Of a stretch of DNA of 5,879 bases, positions 1-4,481 are shown piece by piece. Under the pieces are notes generated by a model. That model worked only from the letters and a program-made list of their open reading frames with translations. It ran no database searches and was not told the DNA's origin. Position numbers and translations under genes: made by a program. Origin of the DNA: Alphaproteobacteria bacterium. Its GTDB lineage: Bacteria > Pseudomonadota > Alphaproteobacteria > SP197. The stretch is taken from NCBI GenBank assembly GCA_022822575.1, contig JAJEBJ010000024.1, positions 1-5,879 on the forward strand, given 5' to 3'. Position 1 is the first letter of the stretch; each line of letters opens with the position of its first letter.

Positions 1-1372
1 TGGCAATGACCTTGAGAGCATTCTCGACTGCAATCGAGAGTTCCTGGCCGGTCATCATGAAGCCGCCATCTCCGGCAAAGGCAACAACGCGGGCGGCTGG
101 CCTGGCGAGCGCTGCGCCGAGGGCAGCCGGAACACCGTAGCCCATGGCGCCCGACATCGGCCCGGCCTGGCTTGCCGGCAGCCGATAGCGAAAGTGGCGC
201 TGCACCCAGGTCGAGAAGTTGCCGGCGTCGTTGGTGATGACATGATCCGATGATGCAAGCCGCCGGTTCACATGCCGGACGACTGCGGTCATGTCGACGG
301 GACCCCTTGCCGCCGGCGCTTCCTCTTGGAACGTCGTCCAGGCGCTCCTCAGGCCGGCACGCCATGCGAGCCGGGCGGGCCTCGGTCCGGCAAGCCGGCT
401 GGCGATGGCATCAAGAGCCGGTCCGACATCCGAGACCAGGCCAAGCCGGGGACGCAGGGCAGCGACAGTTGCAGCGTCGGGGTGAATGACGACGAGAGGC
501 TTCGATCCGTCCCTGAAGTGGAAGTCGGCGGAGCTGATGGCGTCGAACCGGGCTCCGGCGACCACCACGAGGTCGGCCTCGTCCCAGGCATCGTCCAGGT
601 AGGCCGCGCGGCCAGTGGCAAACGATCCCGCATAGGCCTCGTGATCGTTCGAAAGGCAGTCCTGGCAGCGAAATGCCGATACCACCGCAGCGCCGGACTG
701 TCGTGCCAGGTGATCAAGTTGGTCGTGGGCCGCCTCGTGGCGCACCATCTCGCCTGCCAGAACGAGTACACGGTCGGCCTCTTCGATCATCGATGCGGCG
801 CGCTCGAGTTCATCGGTTGATGCCCTGGTCTCGGTATCGGCAGCCGGTCCCGATATGACGGGGTTCCCGGCATCGCCAAGGGTGATGTCTTCGGGAAGGA
901 CCACGACCACCGGCCCCGGTCTGCCGGCGGCGGCGACCGACAGGGCTCGTGTCGTGGCGTCCGCCACGTCCGCAGCGCAGGCAGGTTCGATCACCGCCTT
1001 GGCAACGGTGCCGTAGAAGGAGGCGTAGTTGATTTCCTGGAACGCCTCGCGACCGATTTCGTGGGTCGGCACCTGACCAATGAAGAGAACCACGGGCACG
1101 CTGTCCTGGGCGGCCGTGTGAATGCCGATGGCGGCGTTGGCCGCACCCGGACCGCGGCTGACCAGGACAACGCCCGGGCCTGCCGAGATCTTGGCATAGC
1201 CGTTGGCGGCGAAGGCTGCCCCCGATTCGTGGCGATGGGTCATCAGGCGGATGGCGTTGCCGTGACGGCGCAACGCCTCGAGAACCGCGAGATAGCTTTC
1301 GCCGGGAACGCAGAATGCCGTTGTGACACCATGCTCGAGGAGGGTGGCGACAAGCGCCTCGCCGCCGTTCAT
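1..1372 (-). CDS. Acetolactate synthase-like TPP-dependent enzyme, 3' end cut by window edge
   Basis: The frame is open from ATG at 1372 to the left edge, giving 457 residues; family members are about 540-560, so roughly 90-100 are missing. It belongs to the acetolactate synthase/pyruvate-decarboxylase-like TPP superfamily of cytoplasmic enzymes that cleave or join 2-keto acids. Visible features are an N-terminal pyrimidine-binding domain with VPGESYLAVLEAL (residues 22-34), the presumed catalytic Glu49 in HRHESGAAFAANGYA, RGPGAANAAIG (73-83), GQVPTHEIGREAFQE (99-113), a GRPGPVVVVLPEDI stretch ending the first domain, a middle domain, and the start of the TPP/Mg-binding GDGG motif at 434-437. 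The Asn end of that motif lies at or beyond the edge. The gene starts 4 bases after the RidA-family stop with no good Shine-Dalgarno, suggesting translational coupling. No small regulatory subunit (ilvH) is visible. I see a generic 'TPP-binding protein', not a proven IlvB; substrate unknown. Confidence 0.93.
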   Translation of the reverse strand, partial: MNGGEALVATLLEHGVTTAFCVPGESYLAVLEALRRHGNAIRLMTHRHESGAAFAANGYAKISAGPGVVLVSRGPGAANAAIGIHTAAQDSVPVVLFIGQVPTHEIGREAFQEINYASFYGTVAKAVIEPACAADVADATTRALSVAAAGRPGPVVVVLPEDITLGDAGNPVISGPAADTETRASTDELERAASMIEEADRVLVLAGEMVRHEAAHDQLDHLARQSGAAVVSAFRCQDCLSNDHEAYAGSFATGRAAYLDDAWDEADLVVVAGARFDAISSADFHFRDGSKPLVVIHPDAATVAALRPRLGLVSDVGPALDAIASRLAGPRPARLAWRAGLRSAWTTFQEEAPAARGPVDMTAVVRHVNRRLASSDHVITNDAGNFSTWVQRHFRYRLPASQAGPMSGAMGYGVPAALGAALARPAARVVAFAGDGGFMMTGQELSIAVENALKVIA

Positions 1373-1376
1373 GGGA

Positions 1377-1844
1377 TCAGGAGATTTCGGCCACGGCCTC
1401 GACCTCGGTCGCGACATTGAGCGGCAGGGAGGCGCAACCTACCGCGGCCCTTGCGTGGTGGCCCTTGTCGCCGAACACCTCGACCATCAGATCGCTGGCG
1501 CCGTTGATGACCTTCGGATGGTCGAAGAAGTCCTCCGAGGCGTTCACGAATCCCCCAAGCCTCACGATCCTGACGACCCGGTCGAGATCACCGCCGCAGG
1601 CAGCCTTGAGCTGGGCGATGACATTGAGGCCGCACAGGCGGGCAGCCGCATAACCTTCCTCGAGAGTGACATCCGCACCGAGCTTGCCCTGGTGTTTCAG
1701 TGCGCCATCGGCAAGCGTGATCTGCCCTGCCACGAACACGAGGTTGCCAGCCACGGTCCAGGGCACATAATTCGCCGCCGGAGCGGCGGCTTCGGGAAGC
1801 CTGATGCCGAGTTCGGCGAGGCGTGCTTCGATCTTCCCAACCAT
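1377..1844 (-). CDS. RidA-family (YjgF/YER057c/UK114) protein
   Basis: A 155-residue protein of the longer RidA subgroup common in alphaproteobacteria; canonical RidA is about 128 residues. Classical RidA hydrolyses reactive enamine/imine intermediates such as 2-aminoacrylate, formed by PLP enzymes, and is a trimer with its active site between subunits. Visible features: an extra N-terminal segment (IEARLAELGIRLPEAAAPAANYVP, residues 5-28), then VFVAGQ (36-41), GFVNAS (98-103), NGASDLMVEVFG (114-125) and the C-terminal signature HARAAVGCASLP...EVEAV. Arg132 aligns with the catalytic Arg105 of E. coli RidA and Glu147 with Glu120; the residue matching Cys107 is Ala134. The start is well supported by AAGGAA 5 bases upstream of ATG at 1844. 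It is the first gene of a two-gene unit with the TPP enzyme. Family membership is firm; that it deaminates imines is inferred, and its natural substrate is unknown. Confidence 0.92.
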   Translation of the reverse strand: MVGKIEARLAELGIRLPEAAAPAANYVPWTVAGNLVFVAGQITLADGALKHQGKLGADVTLEEGYAAARLCGLNVIAQLKAACGGDLDRVVRIVRLGGFVNASEDFFDHPKVINGASDLMVEVFGDKGHHARAAVGCASLPLNVATEVEAVAEIS

Positions 1845-1849
1845 TTCCG

Positions 1850-1855
1850 TTCCTT
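1850..1855 (-). promoter_or_regulatory. Shine-Dalgarno site of the RidA-family gene
   Basis: On the minus strand AAGGAA (within AGGGAAAGGAAC) ends 5 bases before the ATG at 1844. It supports that start codon for the RidA-family gene. Confidence 0.7.
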
Positions 1856-1885
1856 TCCCTGGTTCGGGCCATCGTCAGGTCGTCT

Positions 1886-1915
1886 GACATAAAGGAGTCC
1901 ATGCGTGAGCGTCAA
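1886..1915 (-). promoter_or_regulatory. Possible sigma70 promoter of the RidA-TPP unit
   Basis: On the minus strand TTGACG (1915-1910, five of six matches to TTGACA) is followed after 18 bases by TATGTC (1891-1886, three of six). Transcription would start near 1879, giving a leader of about 34 bases before the RidA ATG. The -35 lies inside the start of the divergent transporter gene and the -10 overlaps the edge of its Shine-Dalgarno site. The -10 is weak, so this is a candidate only. Confidence 0.3.
1892..1897 (+). promoter_or_regulatory. Shine-Dalgarno site that decides the transporter start
   Basis: AAGGAG is followed by an ATG only 3 bases later (1901, a different frame, too close to be used) and by a GTG 7 bases later (1905). 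The GTG is in frame with the transporter and at ideal spacing, so the transporter most likely starts with GTG. Confidence 0.7.
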
Positions 1916-2783
1916 CGAGGCAAAGCGTCCGGCCATGTTGGCGGGCGTGCTCCTGGTCGCTGCCGGGGCCATCTGCTATGGACTGCTTCCGCGCCCCCTG
2001 GAAATCCTGAGGGACGAGGGAGTCGGATCGACGTCGTCGCTCCTGGTCCGATTCGGGGTTTCTGTCGTGGTCCTCGCCGCCATCGTTGCCTGGCGGCGAT
2101 GCCCCGGTGGCTCCCTGAGAGCGCCTCTCTTCGCCGGTTTCGGTATCGGGGCCGCCACGATCTTTCTCTTCGAGGGCTATGCCCGGTTGCCGGTCTCGAC
2201 GGCGATTCTCGTGTTCTACACATACCCGGCCTTCACGCTCGTACTGGCTAGTCTCCTGTTCCGGGCCGGCGTGGAATGGCGCATGATCCTGGCCATCGCC
2301 CTGGTCCTGGGCGCGGCCGGACTCATCGTTGCTCCCGGCAATCTTGAGACGACACCGCTTGGTGGCGTGCTGATCACGTTCGGCGCGCCCCTTGGATACG
2401 GCCTTTATCTCTCCTGTCTGGGCGTGGCGGAGGGCCATGTTCTGTGGCGTACGCTCGTCGTCAGCATGGCTGCCCTCGTGGTGACCCTGGTCTGGCATCT
2501 CGTATCGGAAGCCTCCCTCGCCTGGCCGGTCTCGACGAGCGGCTGGATTTCCCTTGGCTGGGTCGGCCTTGGCACCGGGATTCTGGCAACCTGCCTGGTG
2601 GTGGCCGGCACCGCCATGGCCGGGAGCGGGCGTTCCGCCGTGGCTGGATCGGCCGAACTGGTCACCGTGCTTCTGACCGGGTGGATACTGTTCGGCGAGA
2701 CCCTGCACTGGGAGGCCGTGGTCGGCGCGCTTGCGATCCTCGCGGCCATCGTCGTCAGCCTGCCACGTGCCTCCCGGCGATGA
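1905..2783 (+). CDS. EamA/DMT-superfamily transporter, ten transmembrane helices
   Basis: A 292-residue inner-membrane protein, the usual length for EamA (drug/metabolite transporter) permeases. Hydrophobic segments fall at about residues 10-30, 45-64, 72-92, 96-119, 124-143, 150-171, 180-200, 213-237, 244-263 and 267-286, giving two five-helix EamA repeats. Each repeat ends in the family pattern: STAILVFYTYPAFTLVLASLLF then a helix ending GLIVAP, and AGSAELVTVLLTGWILFGETL then a last helix. Basic residues (WRR at 63-65, RASRR at the C-terminus) fit cytoplasmic ends. The start is GTG at 1905, placed by AAGGAG 7 bases upstream; the next in-frame ATG (residue 11) would cut into the first helix. 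DMT proteins of this type usually export metabolites or amino acids, but the substrate cannot be read from sequence. It is divergent from the RidA-TPP unit, so a link to that pathway is possible but unproven. Its last 29 bases overlap the convergent glycosylase gene. Confidence 0.93.
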   Translation: MSVNEAKRPAMLAGVLLVAAGAICYGLLPRPLEILRDEGVGSTSSLLVRFGVSVVVLAAIVAWRRCPGGSLRAPLFAGFGIGAATIFLFEGYARLPVSTAILVFYTYPAFTLVLASLLFRAGVEWRMILAIALVLGAAGLIVAPGNLETTPLGGVLITFGAPLGYGLYLSCLGVAEGHVLWRTLVVSMAALVVTLVWHLVSEASLAWPVSTSGWISLGWVGLGTGILATCLVVAGTAMAGSGRSAVAGSAELVTVLLTGWILFGETLHWEAVVGALAILAAIVVSLPRASRR

Positions 2784-3399
2784 TGGTGAAGATGCTTGTG
2801 AACATCTTCCATGTCAGGCGACCGGTGTTGGTGTTCAGCCGCGAGCAGTGGTAGCTGTCAACGAGGACGAAGCCACTCGTGACGTCATGGATGGCGCCGT
2901 GGGAGAAGGGAAAGGCGGCACGTCTGACGCCAACGGCGTCGAGAATGGCCTGGTGGGCGAGACCACCGAGGGCGAGGACGGTATCAAGGCGCGGCAGTGT
3001 CTCGAGTTCCCGGGAAAGGAAGGGGTTGCAGGAACGGATTTCGGCTGCAAGCGGCCTGTTCCCGGGCGGGACACATCGCACCGCATTGGTGATCCGGCAG
3101 TTCACCAGCTCCAGACCGTCGTCCGACCGGGCATCATAGCTGCCCCTGGCGTAGCCCGCCCCGATCAGTGCCGGGTAAAGGAAATCGCCCGCGCCGTCGC
3201 CCGTGAAGGGGCGCCCGGTTGCGTTGGCGCCTCTCAGACCCGGAGCGAGTCCCACCACCAGGAGACGGGCATCCCGGGGTCCGAATGTGGGTACGGGGGA
3301 ATTGAACCAGGCCGGCTCCTTCTCTCGCCAGGAACGGCGGAAGGCCATGAGACGCGGGCACAGGGGGCAGTCGGGAAGGGGCTCGCCAGCGGTCATCAC
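2755..3399 (-). CDS. udgB: Uracil-DNA glycosylase, family 5 (UDGb type, iron-sulfur)
   Basis: A 214-residue DNA repair enzyme that removes uracil (and in this family often other deaminated bases) to start base excision repair. The first motif, GLAPGLRGANATGRPFTGD (residues 50-68), is the family 5 form; family 4 has GEAPG, and family 5 lacks the classical catalytic Asp/Asn there. The last motif is HCSRLNTNTGRLT (184-196), also family 5. Four cysteines, C11 and C14 (CPLC) plus C109 and C124 (CVPPGNRP...EIRSC), fit the ligands of the 4Fe-4S cluster shared by families 4 and 5. Two starts are adjacent: GTG at 3399 and ATG at 3396; AAGGAG at 3416-3411 is 11 bases before the GTG and 14 before the ATG, both rather long, so GTG is slightly preferred. 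It is divergent from folK, with a large palindrome between them, and its 3' end overlaps the transporter by 29 bases. Confidence 0.93.
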   Translation of the reverse strand: MMTAGEPLPDCPLCPRLMAFRRSWREKEPAWFNSPVPTFGPRDARLLVVGLAPGLRGANATGRPFTGDGAGDFLYPALIGAGYARGSYDARSDDGLELVNCRITNAVRCVPPGNRPLAAEIRSCNPFLSRELETLPRLDTVLALGGLAHQAILDAVGVRRAAFPFSHGAIHDVTSGFVLVDSYHCSRLNTNTGRLTWKMFTSIFTIIAGRHVAG

Positions 3400-3410
3400 G
3401 GCGTCTCACT

Positions 3411-3416
3411 CTCCTT
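3411..3416 (-). promoter_or_regulatory. Shine-Dalgarno site of the glycosylase gene, abutting the palindrome
   Basis: AAGGAG on the minus strand lies directly next to the base of the inverted repeat at 3417-3467. It is 11 bases from the GTG start at 3399 and 14 from the following ATG, longer than the usual 5-9. Confidence 0.6.
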
Positions 3417-3467
3417 GTGACGGCACCTGCAACCCTTCGCCCTGGGGCGGAGGGTTGCAGGTGTCAC
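3417..3467. repeat. Long near-perfect palindrome (hairpin) between divergent genes
   Basis: The arms CACCTGCAACCCT (3424-3436) and AGGGTTGCAGGTG (3451-3463) are exact 13-base inverted repeats. Pairing can continue inward (T3437-G3450 wobble, then CGCC with GGCG-like pairing) to a small C/G-rich loop. An outer GTGA (3417-3420) pairs with TCAC (3464-3467) across a 3-base bulge (CGG). Neither strand has a T-run after the stem and the flanking genes diverge, so it is not a normal terminator. It could be a REP-like dispersed repeat, an operator, or a 5'-leader hairpin of the glycosylase mRNA. No second copy was seen in the window. Confidence 0.85.
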
Positions 3468-3474
3468 GCCGCAC

Positions 3475-3504
3475 TCTATATGAAGCTTCCGCAGATGTCG
3501 GCAA
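3475..3504 (-). promoter_or_regulatory. Possible sigma70 promoter of the glycosylase gene
   Basis: On the minus strand TTGCCG (3504-3499, four of six matches) is followed after 18 bases by TATAGA (3480-3475, four of six). Transcription would begin near 3468, just at the edge of the palindrome, so the whole hairpin would form the 5' end of the mRNA and lead straight into the Shine-Dalgarno site. The promoter lies over the start of folK. Candidate only. Confidence 0.33.
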
Positions 3505-4019
3505 ATCCCTCCCGCCTCGAGGGCGGCATATATGTGGCACTCGGCGCCAACCTTGCTTCGACGATCGGGCCGCCGCGGCGTACTCTCGAGGAGGCGCTGG
3601 CACGGATCCGCCGCGCCGGTGTGGAGGTACTCGGTGTATCGCCCTGGTACGAAACACGGCCCATGGATGACCGCGATCAACCCCGGTATGTCAACGGGGT
3701 CGCCGAGATTTCCACGGAGCGCGATCCTGAAGCCCTGCTTGAGCTCCTTCACGACGTCGAGGAAGGGCTCGGCCGCCGGCGTCGCCTGCGCTGGGAATCC
3801 CGCACGGTGGATCTCGACCTCATCGACTACCGGGGCCTCGAGAGAACGGACCGGCCTCCCTTGCTGCCACATCCAGGTGCCGCCGAAAGGCTCTTCGTCC
3901 TGCTGCCGCTCAATGATGTGGCGCCTCAGTGGAGACATCCGGTGACCGGGCAATCCATCGATTGTCTCATCCAGGCGCTCCCCAGGCGCGACGGCGATAT
4001 CGAGCGTCTTGCCTCCTGA
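3480..4019 (+). CDS. folK: 2-amino-4-hydroxy-6-hydroxymethyldihydropteridine pyrophosphokinase (HPPK)
   Basis: Cytoplasmic folate-pathway enzyme that transfers pyrophosphate from ATP to 6-hydroxymethyl-7,8-dihydropterin, before dihydropteroate synthase. The ATG at 3480 gives 179 residues, normal for the family. Visible motifs are YVALGANLAS at the first strand (residues 18-27), SPWYETRPMDDRDQPRYVNG (54-73), then RRRRLRWESRTVDLDLIDY (99-117) with the two Mg-binding aspartates D111 and D113, and PHPGAAERLFVLLPL (130-144) with H131. The usual RWGPR reads RWESR here. Start choice is uncertain: the frame is open back to a GTG at 3417, but that would translate the palindrome; ATG at 3480 and ATG at 3495 (174 residues) both lack a Shine-Dalgarno site. 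A weak promoter-like pair (TTGCAG 3455-3460, TATATG 3477-3482) would favour a near-leaderless start at 3495. Function is firm, start is not. Confidence 0.93.
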   Translation: MKLPQMSANPSRLEGGIYVALGANLASTIGPPRRTLEEALARIRRAGVEVLGVSPWYETRPMDDRDQPRYVNGVAEISTERDPEALLELLHDVEEGLGRRRRLRWESRTVDLDLIDYRGLERTDRPPLLPHPGAAERLFVLLPLNDVAPQWRHPVTGQSIDCLIQALPRRDGDIERLAS

Positions 4020-4032
4020 CTCCCGGCAGGGC

Positions 4033-4061
4033 TTGTCATGAGGACGCGATGCTGGCATTTT
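4033..4061 (+). promoter_or_regulatory. Possible promoter of rpoZ-rsh
   Basis: TTGTCA (4033-4038, five of six matches to TTGACA) is followed after 17 bases by CATTTT (4056-4061, three of six), preceded directly by TGG, an extended -10 TGn. It lies in the 77-base gap after folK, so rpoZ may have its own promoter in addition to read-through. No terminator-like hairpin with a T-run is seen in the gap. The -10 is poor. Confidence 0.3.
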
Positions 4062-4096
4062 CGCATCCCGCTCCCGCTCCCACTTCGAGGTGATGA

Positions 4097-4462
4097 ATGG
4101 CCCGATTGACTGTTGAAGACTGCATCGAACGCGTGAGCAACCGTTTCGAGCTGGTTCTCCTGGCCGCCCAGCGGGCCCGCGACTTGGGCAAGGGGGCGGA
4201 GCTGACTGTCGACAAGGACAACGACAAGCATCCTGTCATCGCCCTGCGCGAGATCGCCGATGACACGATTTCGCTGGATTCGGTGCGCCGCAAACTCGTC
4301 TACGGCAGCGAAACCGAAGAGGACGAGAATGTCGAGAATGTCGAGGAACTCGGTCTGGCGGCGGACAATCCACTGGACCGGGCCTTCGCCAATCTCGATC
4401 TTGACAGCGATCAGCACAACGAAGCCTGGGGCACCGGCATCGAAGACGGATCCACCCGCTAG
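4097..4462 (+). CDS. rpoZ: DNA-directed RNA polymerase omega subunit
   Basis: A 121-residue protein with the alphaproteobacterial omega signature at the N-terminus: MARLTVEDCIERVSNRFELVLLAAQRAR (residues 1-28), then LTVDKDNDKHPVIALREIADDTIS (36-59). Omega wraps the C-terminal end of the beta' subunit, aids polymerase assembly, and in proteobacteria forms part of a ppGpp-binding site on the enzyme. The C-terminal part is acidic (SETEEDENVENVEEL at 71-85) and is the variable region of the family. The start is clear: GAGGTGA precedes ATG at 4097 with good spacing. It lies 77 bases after folK and 19 bases before the (p)ppGpp synthetase, an arrangement that places the polymerase subunit next to the gene making the alarmone that acts on polymerase. 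Confidence 0.97.
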   Translation: MARLTVEDCIERVSNRFELVLLAAQRARDLGKGAELTVDKDNDKHPVIALREIADDTISLDSVRRKLVYGSETEEDENVENVEELGLAADNPLDRAFANLDLDSDQHNEAWGTGIEDGSTR

Positions 4463-4481
4463 AAGAATGTGAGCCCGGACG

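Noticed and set aside
272..820. 182-residue open frame on the plus strand
   Set aside because: Lies opposite the TPP enzyme, whose frame is unbroken across 1-1372 with clear motifs. No domain or ribosome site supports it.
1323..1892. 189-residue open frame on the plus strand
   Set aside because: Antisense to the RidA-family gene and the start of the TPP gene; no supporting features.
1901..2251. ATG at 1901 as start of a gene in another frame
   Set aside because: Only 3 bases from the Shine-Dalgarno site, and its frame gives an Arg/Gly-rich peptide that overlaps the well-supported transporter. The GTG at 1905 fits better.
1875..2708. 277-residue open frame on the minus strand
   Set aside because: Antisense to the EamA transporter; its composition (rich in G, D, R, Q, H with no hydrophobic core) is typical of a shadow frame.
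2731..3420. 229-residue open frame on the plus strand
   Set aside because: Antisense to the family 5 glycosylase, which has all its motifs and cysteines.
3417..3467. Palindrome as an intrinsic terminator
   Set aside because: It sits upstream of both flanking genes, which diverge, and no T-run follows the stem on either strand.
3396..4058. 220-residue open frame on the minus strand
   Set aside because: Antisense to folK and runs through the palindrome; a shadow frame.
4067..4080. Short CCCGCT tandem repeat before rpoZ
   Set aside because: About two copies of a 6-base unit in C-rich leader DNA; too short to mean anything on its own.
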